NCBI GenBank assembly: GCA_021735285.1
Contig: JAIPHI010000013.1
Span: 1 to 23,657, forward strand
DNA: 23,657 bases
Direction: 5' to 3'
DNA from: Fidelibacterota bacterium
GTDB taxonomy: Bacteria; Fidelibacterota; UBA2242; JAFGTP01
Part shown: piece by piece, positions 6,758 through 15,332 of the stretch
How the letters are laid out: the number at the start of each line of letters is the position of its first letter
Numbering within the stretch: the stretch's first letter is position 1
Program-made: the position numbers and the translations under genes
Notes under the pieces: model-generated
What the model was told of the DNA's origin: nothing
The model's database searches: none
What the model saw: only the letters and a program-made list of their open reading frames with translations

Positions 6758-8233
6758 TCATTTTTGTTTGCTTTCTACACTATAATTGGGCGCTTCCTTA
6801 CTAATGCGGACATCATGAGGATGACTTTCTTTGATTGAGGCTGCTGAAACTTTTACAAAGTGCGCCTCCTTTTTAAAATCTGTCAGGTCGCGAGCACCAC
6901 AATATCCCATGGAAGAGCGAACTCCGCCAATTAACTGATGAATTGAATCGGACAGCTTCCCTTTAAAAGGCACCATGCCTTCGATGCCTTCAGGAACAAG
7001 TTTTTTAGCATCTTCCTCATCCTGAAAATAGCGGTCCTTGCTACCCTCTTTCATAGCAGCTACGGAGCCCATGCCTCGATAAGCTTTAAAAACCCGGCCC
7101 TCGTAAAGTACTTTTTCTCCCGGGCTTTCTTCAACTCCTGCTAACAAAGATCCGAGCATTACAGTATCTGCTCCAGCAGCTAATGCTTTCGCAATGTCTC
7201 CAGAGTACCTAATCCCTCCATCAGCAATCAGTTTTGCGCGGCTTTGTTCTGTCTCCTTACTACATTCCATGATTGCCGATAATTGTGGTACTCCTACCCC
7301 CGCAACAACTCTGGTTGTACAGATCGCTCCCGGACCTACTCCGACTTTTACTGCATCTGCTCCGGCCTTAATCAGATCTTTAGTGGCTTCACCGGTGGCT
7401 ACATTGCCCGCTATAAGATCGATCTCCGGATATTTATTTTTAACTTTTTTCACGGCTTTAATAACTCCCTGAGAATGGCCATGAGCGGTATCAATAACTA
7501 TAACATCAACTTCATTTTTTATTAATTCTTCTGCTCGTTCTAAAAAGCCCCCGGATACACCAATTGCAGCACCAACCCTCAGCCTACCCATCTCATCTTT
7601 TGCAGCCTTAGGATATTGCCGCTTCTTTAGAATGTCCTTGACTGTAATCAAACCTTTTAATTTACCTTCATCATCAACTACCAGCAGCTTTTCGATTTTA
7701 TGTTTCTGAAGCAATTCTTCAGCTTCTTCCAGAGTTGTTCCGACAGGAGCGGTGATAAGATTATCACTGGTCATTCTTTCTTTAATTTGTAAGTCATGAT
7801 TAGTTTCAAATCTAATGTCTCTATTTGTTAATATTCCCACCAGCTGTCCCTCATCTACTACCGGTATTCCTGAAATTCTGTATCGGGCCATCACCTGTAA
7901 GGCGTCCCCGATTGTTTTGTAAGAAGGAAGGGTGACAGGATTTTTGATCATGCCACTTTCTGAACGTTTGACAGTATCTACTTCAGAAGCCTGATCTTCG
8001 ATACTCATATTTTTATGTAATATGCCGATGCCTCCTTCTCGAGCAATTGCAATCGCCAGCTTTCCTTCAGTTACAGTATCCATAGCCGCACTTAAAATTG
8101 GAATATTTAACTTAATGTTTTCAGTTAGTTTAGCCTTTACATCGGTTTGTTTGGGTAGAATAGTTGATTTGGCGGGACGAATTAATATATCATCATAAGT
8201 TAGACCTTCGCCAAGGATTTTATTATCTGCCAT
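6758..8233 (-). CDS. guaB: Inosine-5'-monophosphate dehydrogenase
   Basis: The protein has 491 residues, the normal bacterial length. It oxidises IMP to XMP with NAD, the committed step to GMP. The N-terminal barrel part (LTYDDILIRPAKSTILP) is followed by a pair of CBS domains (about residues 94-205), which usually sense purine nucleotides. The barrel then resumes with IDTAHGHSQGV and GNVATGEAT. The active-site loop GPGAICTTR contains the catalytic Cys305, and the mobile flap carries Arg401-Tyr402. The C-terminal GGVRSSMGYCGA block is intact. The ATG is two bases after the hutH stop, and its SD (GGAG) lies in the last codons of hutH, so translation is likely coupled. Cytoplasmic, tetramer in the family. 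Confidence 0.97.
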   Translation of the reverse strand: MADNKILGEGLTYDDILIRPAKSTILPKQTDVKAKLTENIKLNIPILSAAMDTVTEGKLAIAIAREGGIGILHKNMSIEDQASEVDTVKRSESGMIKNPVTLPSYKTIGDALQVMARYRISGIPVVDEGQLVGILTNRDIRFETNHDLQIKERMTSDNLITAPVGTTLEEAEELLQKHKIEKLLVVDDEGKLKGLITVKDILKKRQYPKAAKDEMGRLRVGAAIGVSGGFLERAEELIKNEVDVIVIDTAHGHSQGVIKAVKKVKNKYPEIDLIAGNVATGEATKDLIKAGADAVKVGVGPGAICTTRVVAGVGVPQLSAIMECSKETEQSRAKLIADGGIRYSGDIAKALAAGADTVMLGSLLAGVEESPGEKVLYEGRVFKAYRGMGSVAAMKEGSKDRYFQDEEDAKKLVPEGIEGMVPFKGKLSDSIHQLIGGVRSSMGYCGARDLTDFKKEAHFVKVSAASIKESHPHDVRISKEAPNYSVESKQK

Positions 8234-8235
8234 AA

Positions 8236-9744
8236 TTACTCCATTTTTTTATCAATTATTTTATTTATATGGTTAATGAATTTGTCATCTGAGAAGATTT
8301 GTTTTATTTTATTAAATTCTTTATACATGATTCTATCTTTTTCTAATGTTGGGACTAATTTTCTGACCTTCTTGTAGCCGAGTGCAGTGCCGCGCCCCTG
8401 TTCCAGATCATCTCGCAAGTCTATTCCCTGTGCAGATACCAATAATTCGATCACAATAATGTCTTCTAAATTATCTATTATGTTAATTAATTTAAGCCCG
8501 GCATTAGGAGCCATGCTAACGTGGTCCTCTTGATTTGCTGAGGTGGTAATTGTCTCAACTGAAGCAGGATTTGCTAATGTTCGATTTTCTGCTGTAAGGG
8601 CTGCAGTTGTAACATGAGCAATCATAAACCCGGAATTGACACCACTTGAATTAGTTAGAAAGGGAGGTAAATGGCTCATATTAGAGTCCATTAAGTTGGC
8701 AATTCTGCGTTCTATCATATTCCCAACTTCTGTGATGGCAATTGCCAAATAGTCAGCTCCCATGGCAAGTGGTTCAGCATGGAAATTGCCTCCGGAGTAT
8801 ATTTGTTTAATTTCCGGAAAAACAAGAGGGTTATCAGTTACTGATCCGGCTTCACGCTCAACAATTTCAGTGACAAAATCAATTGTATCTTGGACCATTC
8901 CATAGACCTGGGGGATGCATCTATAGGAATATGGATCCTGAACCTTTTCACAATCTTTGTGCGAAGCAATTATCTCACTGCCTTGAAGTAGATTGCGAAT
9001 ATGGCAGGCAACTGCTTGCTCTCCTTTCTGATTTCGCGCTTTGTGAATTTTATCATAAAAAGGAACGTCGGTTGCCATATCAGCTTCAATGCTCATGGCA
9101 GCTGCAAGTTTTGCCATGGTCATGATTTTTTCGATTCTTAGTAAGCAATGAATGAGCAGGGCTGTAGAGTATTGTGTCCCATTTATTAAAGATAAGCCAT
9201 CTTTGGGGCCTAAGCTTATGGCTTCATAAACGCCCTGGGATACCAGATTTTCAGATGCAACACGGTCGTCATTATAATAGACTTCACCCTCTCCTATTAA
9301 AGGGAGAGACATGTGGGCCAGAGGTGCAAGATCACCACTGGCACCAACAGAACCCCGCGCCGGAATATAGGGTATTATATTTTTATCCAGAAGCTCTATC
9401 AGCTTCTCTACCACAGCCAGAGAACACCCTGAATTACCTTTAGCAAGGCTATCGATTTTTAAAGACATCATAATTTTGATGATCTCTTTTTTAACAGGTG
9501 CTCCTACTCCACAGGCATGGCTTCTTAAAAGATTACATTGTAGAGCTTCTAATTTGTCTTCTGTTATTTTGACTTGACTTAATTTTCCAAAACCTGTATT
9601 TATTCCATATATAGTTTTATTTTGAGCTAACATTTTTTTGACAAGTTGTCTGGCTTGAATTATGTTATCTTTTTGTTCTGCCGTAAGTTTTTTTGATACT
9701 TTGCCCTTTAGAAGGTTATCATGATATGTAAGCACCCCTCTCAT
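8236..9744 (-). CDS. hutH: Histidine ammonia-lyase
   Basis: The protein has 502 residues, typical for HutH. It removes ammonia from L-histidine to give urocanate. The Ala135-Ser136-Gly137 triplet in GSVGASGDLAPLAHM would cyclise into the MIO electrophile. Tyr46 (IYGINTGFG) and His76 (RSHACGVG) are at the positions used for catalysis and substrate choice. The SANQEDHVSM block with Gln405-Glu406 is characteristic of histidine rather than tyrosine or phenylalanine lyases. KVQDPYSYRC and SVTDNPLVF are also present. The SD is GAGAGG close to the ATG; a GTG three codons in is a less likely start. No hutU, hutI or hutG is next to it; guaB follows instead. An aminomutase of the same MIO family is the main alternative. 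Confidence 0.93.
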   Translation of the reverse strand: MRGVLTYHDNLLKGKVSKKLTAEQKDNIIQARQLVKKMLAQNKTIYGINTGFGKLSQVKITEDKLEALQCNLLRSHACGVGAPVKKEIIKIMMSLKIDSLAKGNSGCSLAVVEKLIELLDKNIIPYIPARGSVGASGDLAPLAHMSLPLIGEGEVYYNDDRVASENLVSQGVYEAISLGPKDGLSLINGTQYSTALLIHCLLRIEKIMTMAKLAAAMSIEADMATDVPFYDKIHKARNQKGEQAVACHIRNLLQGSEIIASHKDCEKVQDPYSYRCIPQVYGMVQDTIDFVTEIVEREAGSVTDNPLVFPEIKQIYSGGNFHAEPLAMGADYLAIAITEVGNMIERRIANLMDSNMSHLPPFLTNSSGVNSGFMIAHVTTAALTAENRTLANPASVETITTSANQEDHVSMAPNAGLKLINIIDNLEDIIVIELLVSAQGIDLRDDLEQGRGTALGYKKVRKLVPTLEKDRIMYKEFNKIKQIFSDDKFINHINKIIDKKME

Positions 9745-9768
9745 AGCACCTCTCTCGTATATTTTGCA

Positions 9769-9797
9769 AATTTAGTGATTTATCCATTCCCATTCAA
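9769..9797 (-). promoter_or_regulatory. Putative promoter of hutH-guaB
   Basis: On the minus strand, TTGAAT (9797-9792), a 17-base spacer and TAAATT (9774-9769) lie about 25 bases before the hutH start codon. The -35 and -10 each match consensus at 4 of 6 positions. The following TG also makes the extended sequence TAAATTTG, which resembles the Bacteroidetes TANNTTTG box. Confidence 0.4.
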
Positions 9798-9950
9798 GTT
9801 ATGATATTTCCTTTTTTATTGACTTTAATAATGCTTATCAGTGATATTTTTATGGTAATTGCCGCCTTTATATATGCTAAGGCCAAGCCTGGAAGATTGA
9901 TAGTTCATGTATGAATCATGTGTTTATCATCACAGGCTATAAATATTTCC

Positions 9951-9979
9951 TTGTACAAAAGCATCTCTAAAACTAATAT
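9951..9979 (+). promoter_or_regulatory. Weak putative promoter of the VWA/PEGA gene
   Basis: TTGTAC (9951-9956), a 17-base spacer and TAATAT (9974-9979) end 35 bases before the start codon. The match to consensus is only partial; spacing and position are its main support. Confidence 0.25.
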
Positions 9980-10014
9980 TAAGAGTAATATATTTCTTAA
10001 GAGTGGAGTAGATT

Positions 10015-11238
10015 ATGAATAAAAAAGCAATTATAATTTTTTTGTTTGTTATCCCAGGATTAATAAGAGTTGCTATCACCGGAGAAGTTGCCGAATATAT
10101 AAAAATCGAGCCTCGTAATAATTTTGTATTGATTATGGATAAAAGTGGCAGCATGTCAGGTGATGCTATGCAGCAGGCTAAAAAAGCGATTATTTCATTT
10201 CTTGCTGATATTCGGGGCAATGATAGAGTGGGAATGATTACATTTAATGAGAGACCGGAGAATTTGTTTGATTTGACTAACAATCTGAAAAACAAGAAAA
10301 ATTTAATTTCAGATATAGAAGCTTCGGGTTCTACAGCGTTATACGATGCCCTGGCCCTTGGATTCGATCAGCTTAGTTACTCGAGCGGAGTGAAGATTAT
10401 AATTTATCTGACCGATGGCCGTGACAACCAAAGCAACTTTTCTATTGAAGAGATTAATTCGATGGCCAGATCAGAAAATATATTAGTCTATGGAATTGGG
10501 CTGGGAGAGGTAGATGTTGCAAAATTAACAGAATTATCGCGGGTGACTTCCGGCTATTTTACTACTACTTCGGATCCTCATGATCTGAATAATGTATATA
10601 GTAAGGTTTTAAATAAGTATTACGAAGAATACGGGGATTATACTATCTATTCCGGAGCGTTGACAGTAAAATCGATTCCCGGTGGATTGCCCATTGCAAT
10701 CGATGGAGAAAAAATTGGATGCACTCCATATAGTATTTCTGCTCTTGAACCGGGCTCTTATCATGTTGAAATTGAATATAATGAAGGGAACTGGCAATGT
10801 GATGCAGTTATTAAAGCTGGCTTCAGAGCTGTAATCCAGGCCCGCAGCTCGGAAATTGATCATAATCTTATAGTGGGTTCCAGACCAGTCAAATCTGCAG
10901 TTTTTTTAGATGGCACCTATATAGGGCAGACTTCTATCCGGCCGATTATTAAAGAAAAGAAATTTTTTGGTGGCATAAATATTAAGAACCTTAATTCACA
11001 ATTGAAAATAGAACAAGTACCCAGGGGGAGGCATACTTTAAAATTGATTGCAATGCCCAAAGCAGATGTTGATTTAGGATCTGCTCTGAGCTATGAATTT
11101 GATTTTAAGATTAATAAAAACACCTGGGTAAATGTTGATATTCTTAAAAAAGAAGCTGATTTTATGGGGCAGGGTGATAAAAAACAAGACTTACAGGAAA
11201 GAGTAGATAAAAGCTTTGAGGATCTGAAAGATTTTTAG
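10015..11238 (+). CDS. Secreted von Willebrand factor A protein with PEGA-type repeats
   Basis: The protein has 407 residues. A signal peptide or N-terminal anchor (MNKKAIIIFLFVIPGLIRVA) precedes a VWA domain at about 35-200. Its metal-binding (MIDAS) residues are complete: D42-x-S44-x-S46, T107 in GSTALYD and D134 in LTDGRDN. It should therefore bind a divalent metal and a protein partner. Next is a PEGA-type domain at about 214-258 (PGGLPIAIDGEKIGCTP), then a second, more diverged one from about 285 (SRPVKSAVFLDGTYIGQTS). The tail is charged and helical. PEGA domains are common in surface or envelope proteins. GGAG (10005-10008) is six bases before the ATG. The gene is divergent from hutH and lies 266 bases before the GH15-like gene on the same strand. 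The partner is unknown. Confidence 0.85.
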   Translation: MNKKAIIIFLFVIPGLIRVAITGEVAEYIKIEPRNNFVLIMDKSGSMSGDAMQQAKKAIISFLADIRGNDRVGMITFNERPENLFDLTNNLKNKKNLISDIEASGSTALYDALALGFDQLSYSSGVKIIIYLTDGRDNQSNFSIEEINSMARSENILVYGIGLGEVDVAKLTELSRVTSGYFTTTSDPHDLNNVYSKVLNKYYEEYGDYTIYSGALTVKSIPGGLPIAIDGEKIGCTPYSISALEPGSYHVEIEYNEGNWQCDAVIKAGFRAVIQARSSEIDHNLIVGSRPVKSAVFLDGTYIGQTSIRPIIKEKKFFGGINIKNLNSQLKIEQVPRGRHTLKLIAMPKADVDLGSALSYEFDFKINKNTWVNVDILKKEADFMGQGDKKQDLQERVDKSFEDLKDF

Positions 11239-11504
11239 TTCTATTCTTAATAATTTTGATAGGAGCGTTTTCGGGTTATTTAATTCTAGGCTAAAAAAAG
11301 TGTATCTTAATCTTTAAATTAACAGGCACAGTGAAAATTTAATTAATTGGGCCCCTCCTTTGGCAATATTCTCCCTTTTAATTTTATCACCAAATCAAAC
11401 CTAGTATGATCTTAATATTTTTTATTAAACCTAATGCATGAATTAGTTCTGAATCTAAAACAATCCTCTATTTTTTTAACATAATATTTTAAATTTGGAT
11501 ATTA

Positions 11505-13352
11505 ATGAAAAGGGTGATAGAAATAGTTTGGATGTATATCAGGAGGATATATAAGATAATATTCGTGATAGTTATCCTTTGCGCTGTAGTCTCGTTAAAT
11601 GCTGATTTGACAAAAATGGTAGCTGATTCAAGTCAAATGATAACCAATGCTGAAGAATCAAGAGTTACTTTACCCATCAGTAATGGATATTCGGGAGCGG
11701 AATATAATATTAAAAATAGAAGTTTTACGAAATTCCATCCCCATCTATATGCCCGGTATTCCCGAAACCGCAAAAATAAACAATTAATTGCCGCTCTTAC
11801 TCCAGTTATCACTTTTAAAAAAGAAAATATAGACTTAACGCATTTAAATACTTCTAGTTGTGGCTATCTGACAGGAACAGGAATTATAGAACATGTTATG
11901 TCCGGTTCCAATTTCATGTTGACGCAATACGGCTTCTGCCCTTTTTTTAAAGACGGGCCATTCTGGGTTGTCTTGCTGGTACTGGAAAGTGAGGAGATAA
12001 ATAATTTTGCTCTCAATGTAAAAACCACAAAAAAATCTATCCAGGCCAATATAGGCAAGTGGGCCAGTCAGGATGAAAATAAAAAATGGTTATATGTAAT
12101 AATTTCTCATAATAAAACTATTGATGAGAGAAACCATCAGGATGTGGTCAGCTTTAGAAATCAGTGGCCGGATTTTCAAGCATTACTCCAGGAAATAAAA
12201 TGGTGGAAAACATGGCATCGCCAAACAATTAAGCCGGCTATTTTTGAAAGGCTTAAAAATAAATATTATTATCAATCTCTGGCTCTGATTAAGATGGCAC
12301 AATGTCGGGAAGAAGGGACCCCTGAAGGACAGATATTTTCCAGTTTAAGACCAGGCAGTTCCTGGACCTATACATTAGACCAAAGTTATGCTACCGAGGC
12401 GCTGATAAGTGCTGGTCATTTTCTAGAAGCCCGGCAGTCACTCCAATTTCTCCTTGATAATCAGGGAGGTAGATATAAACAGCTATCTCTGTTTGATAAT
12501 AATTACGGAATTGGCGAAGATTATATACTTTCTGTGTCAAAGTATTACGGGAATGGAAATGAGATCAGTGACTCTACGGAGAATGGGCCGAATATCGAAC
12601 TAGCCGGATTTGGTCTGGTGCTCAATAATATTGGAAACTATGTAAAAGAATCTGATGATTATAAATTTCTTGAATATTATTGGGATAAAATTCGTTACCA
12701 GATTGCTGATGTATTAATTCATTCGATCGATAAAACAGGTTTGATTAGAAAAGAATCAGGCCCCTGGCGGGTACATCTACCGGGGAAACATTTTACTTAT
12801 ACATCAATTTGTGCTTATCGAGGATTGTTGTCTGCTAACTGGATGGCAACAAAAATGGATGATGAAAATTTTGCTCGGGAATGTGAGTCAGCAGCACAAA
12901 AAATACGTAAAAATCTTGAACAAAAATTATATTTAACTGATGATAATGTCTTAAAAGGAAACCTGGAAGGAAGGATACCAGAGCACTATGTTGATGGTTC
13001 TGTTGTGGAAGCTATTAATTATCTCTCGTCACCCCAGGACAATATTAGCCATGCTGCGATTAATACAATCAATAAGTATCTACAATTCAATTCCAACCCT
13101 CCGCTTTATGCAAATTTATTAAATGGTAATAAAAGATTTGAAGATAACCTTTTCGTTAATATGAGATTGGCAATCGGTCTGAAAAAGTTGAGAAAACATC
13201 AGAAAGCCGAAAAGATCATGAACAAAATTATTAAAAGGTCGGAAAAATATGGTTTGGCTCTACCACGGTATTATATTGATCATATGCCAGCTGGAGAGAG
13301 CCCAATGATCGGCAAAGGTGCTGCTAATATTATTTTATATTATAATGAGTGA
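11505..13352 (+). CDS. Secreted GH15-like (alpha/alpha)6-barrel protein, catalysis uncertain
   Basis: Up to 615 residues. A signal peptide (helix about residues 17-31, ending SLNA) precedes a poorly recognisable N-terminal beta-rich part (about 45-230). From about 285 the pattern resembles glycoside hydrolase family 15 barrels: WTYTLDQSYATEALISAGHFLEAR resembles the glucoamylase/trehalase WPRDA helix, KHFTYTSICAYRGL the fTys..m block, EHYVDGSVVEAINYL the DaSvL block, and PMIGKGAANIILYYNE the closing PL.WshA helix. Where active enzymes usually read WE, this reads PWRVH, so the acid residue may be missing or shifted. The ATG at 11505 has a weak SD; ATG 11532 would still give a good signal peptide. 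A strong AGGAGG (11541-11546) sits inside the frame with no normal start at the right distance. The stop overlaps the next gene. Confidence 0.7.
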   Translation: MKRVIEIVWMYIRRIYKIIFVIVILCAVVSLNADLTKMVADSSQMITNAEESRVTLPISNGYSGAEYNIKNRSFTKFHPHLYARYSRNRKNKQLIAALTPVITFKKENIDLTHLNTSSCGYLTGTGIIEHVMSGSNFMLTQYGFCPFFKDGPFWVVLLVLESEEINNFALNVKTTKKSIQANIGKWASQDENKKWLYVIISHNKTIDERNHQDVVSFRNQWPDFQALLQEIKWWKTWHRQTIKPAIFERLKNKYYYQSLALIKMAQCREEGTPEGQIFSSLRPGSSWTYTLDQSYATEALISAGHFLEARQSLQFLLDNQGGRYKQLSLFDNNYGIGEDYILSVSKYYGNGNEISDSTENGPNIELAGFGLVLNNIGNYVKESDDYKFLEYYWDKIRYQIADVLIHSIDKTGLIRKESGPWRVHLPGKHFTYTSICAYRGLLSANWMATKMDDENFARECESAAQKIRKNLEQKLYLTDDNVLKGNLEGRIPEHYVDGSVVEAINYLSSPQDNISHAAINTINKYLQFNSNPPLYANLLNGNKRFEDNLFVNMRLAIGLKKLRKHQKAEKIMNKIIKRSEKYGLALPRYYIDHMPAGESPMIGKGAANIILYYNE

Positions 13353-15330
13353 TCAGGTGACTAGATACAAATTAGGATTGATTGTTATCCTATTATTGAC
13401 ATCATGCTCAAGAGATATTTTTTCCCGTAAGGAACAAAAGATCCTCAGTCTTCAAAATCAAAAGAGGATTACAAAAGAAGTCCTAGAAAAGCACGCTAAC
13501 TCGGCTCCTCAGGTTCAAAAATGGTTGGCAATAGCTGCTGCAAATTCTGATAATAATGAGGTGGTGCCGGCTCTAATTAAAATGTATAAAATGGCTAATC
13601 CTGAAGTGAGAAAACGCCTAGCTTTTGCGCTTTCACAGTTTGATCTAATTAGGTCAAAACAGTTTTTATCCAGGATGTTAACAGCAGAAAACAATTTGCC
13701 AGTAAAAAGGCAAATTGTGTTCTCATTGGGGAAAATTGGAAATAAAAAACATTTAGAATTAATGCTGGAAGAAAGTGAAACATCTGGATTTGTCATCACT
13801 CCTATTTTAAGAAGTATTGGGTATTTTTTTGATCGCGATGTTCATAGTAAAAGGGCAATAGAAAAATGCTTTAGGTATTTGAATAGTAAAACGGATTCAA
13901 TTCGGATGGAGGCAGCTACTACTTTAACCCGGTTAGAAGATCGCAAAGCATTGAAGTCTAAATTGCCTCAGCTTCTTGATTGCTTTGCGAGTAGCGATCA
14001 GCAGATTCAAGTCAAATTAGTTAAAATATTGAATAAACTGGAATTCAATGGACAGAATCAATTTTATCAGAAAATAATGCGGTCAGGATCGACTCCTGTA
14101 AAATTGGAAGCTGTGAAAGCCCTTCCTTATTTAAATTTACCGGATACTCTAATTATAAATATGATAGATACTACTTCAAATAACAAACTATTAGCTACTC
14201 TCCTGGAGCATATTCCAGTTAAAGATAATCAACTGGAGATTCTTGAATCGGAATTTAATAGCCTAATAGTTAATAATTCTGCAAATCATGTAAAAGGTTT
14301 GGCTCTCCAACATTTATGTACGTTGGCCCCTTTAAAATATAAGAGTATCTCAGTACCAAAGGTTTTACTTCCTTATAAAATAGAAGGGCTAGCTAGGTCA
14401 AAAAAATTATTTGTTATAGACAGCTTAGATAAATATGCCAGGGCATCAGCGCCCAAAATTTACACTCCTGCCTATAGAAATCTTTTATCTCTCACGGATT
14501 ATTTTGTTCAAAAAGATAGTTTGAAAAAACAAAAACTTGAAAAGTATATTATTGCCGGGCTTAAAAGCAGGGATCCGGTTAAGGTTTCATTAGCAGCAAG
14601 ACAAATCAGAAAGAGAGCTACTGTAGCTAGTGAACTAAAGCGCGCTCTGTATGATGCTATTCCGGCTATGATCAAATGTCAGAACTCAGATGCTATGTTA
14701 GAGATAATTCAAACAATTCAATATCTGTATCCGCAGGGAGCTGTAAAACACTTATGGCCATTATTAGAGTGTGATATTTACTGTGTTCATAAGGCAGCTG
14801 CCGAAGTGCTTACATCTCTTTACAATGTTGAGATTGAAGAGGTCTCGCAAGTGCCATATTCACCTCCCAAAGCAAGGAATTTAAAAAAAGTATTTCAAAA
14901 GGGGGGTAGTTCTAAAATAGAATTTGAAACGGAAAAAGGAAATTTTATTATAGCAGCTTCGGCTCATTATACTCCTTTCACATATTCGGTTTTCCTGGCA
15001 TTAGTTGAAGAAAATTTTTACGATGGTTTAACTTTTCATAGAGTTGTTCCGAACTTTGTTGTGCAAGGGGGTGACCCGAGAGGGGATGGCTGGGGCGGAT
15101 TAGAATTTAATCTTATGACTGAAATTTCACCCAGGAGTTTTAAAACAGGGTCTGTAGGATTGGCTAATGCGGGTCAAAATACTGAAGGATCACAGTTTTT
15201 TATTACCACAAGTTATCAGCCTCATCTTGATTATAATTATACCCGTTTTGGTGAGGTTGTTGAAGGGATGAATGTTGTTCAAAGGCTTGAGAATGGTGAT
15301 AAGATATTATCAGCCCATATATTACCATAA
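13345..15330 (+). CDS. HEAT-repeat lipoprotein with C-terminal cyclophilin peptidyl-prolyl isomerase domain
   Basis: The protein has 661 residues from the ATG at 13345, which overlaps the previous stop by eight bases (ATGAGTGA). A GTG at 13318 is possible, but the ATG gives a cleaner lipoprotein signal. YKLGLIVILLLTSC contains a lipobox with C21 as the lipidation site; the +2 residue is Ser, so outer-membrane sorting is plausible. Residues about 40-510 are helical repeats of HEAT/Armadillo type (for example NPEVRKRLAFALSQF, DSIRMEAATTLTRLEDRKAL and HKAAAEVLTSLYN). From about 527 a cyclophilin domain begins, with FHRVVPNFVVQGGDP (catalytic Arg566), GSVGLANAGQNTEGSQFFIT and a YTRFGEVVEGMNVV ending. 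The isomerase site looks intact. This is probably an envelope folding factor with a protein-binding solenoid. Confidence 0.88.
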   Translation: MSDQVTRYKLGLIVILLLTSCSRDIFSRKEQKILSLQNQKRITKEVLEKHANSAPQVQKWLAIAAANSDNNEVVPALIKMYKMANPEVRKRLAFALSQFDLIRSKQFLSRMLTAENNLPVKRQIVFSLGKIGNKKHLELMLEESETSGFVITPILRSIGYFFDRDVHSKRAIEKCFRYLNSKTDSIRMEAATTLTRLEDRKALKSKLPQLLDCFASSDQQIQVKLVKILNKLEFNGQNQFYQKIMRSGSTPVKLEAVKALPYLNLPDTLIINMIDTTSNNKLLATLLEHIPVKDNQLEILESEFNSLIVNNSANHVKGLALQHLCTLAPLKYKSISVPKVLLPYKIEGLARSKKLFVIDSLDKYARASAPKIYTPAYRNLLSLTDYFVQKDSLKKQKLEKYIIAGLKSRDPVKVSLAARQIRKRATVASELKRALYDAIPAMIKCQNSDAMLEIIQTIQYLYPQGAVKHLWPLLECDIYCVHKAAAEVLTSLYNVEIEEVSQVPYSPPKARNLKKVFQKGGSSKIEFETEKGNFIIAASAHYTPFTYSVFLALVEENFYDGLTFHRVVPNFVVQGGDPRGDGWGGLEFNLMTEISPRSFKTGSVGLANAGQNTEGSQFFITTSYQPHLDYNYTRFGEVVEGMNVVQRLENGDKILSAHILP

Positions 15331-15332
15331 AT

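Noticed and set aside
8883..9443. Plus-strand reading frames opposite hutH
   Set aside because: Antisense shadows of a well-supported gene, with implausible composition and no start signals.
13318..13344. GTG at 13318 as start of the HEAT/cyclophilin lipoprotein
   Set aside because: It lacks a good SD and adds a second hydrophobic stretch before the lipoprotein signal; ATG 13345 overlaps the previous stop in the usual coupled manner.
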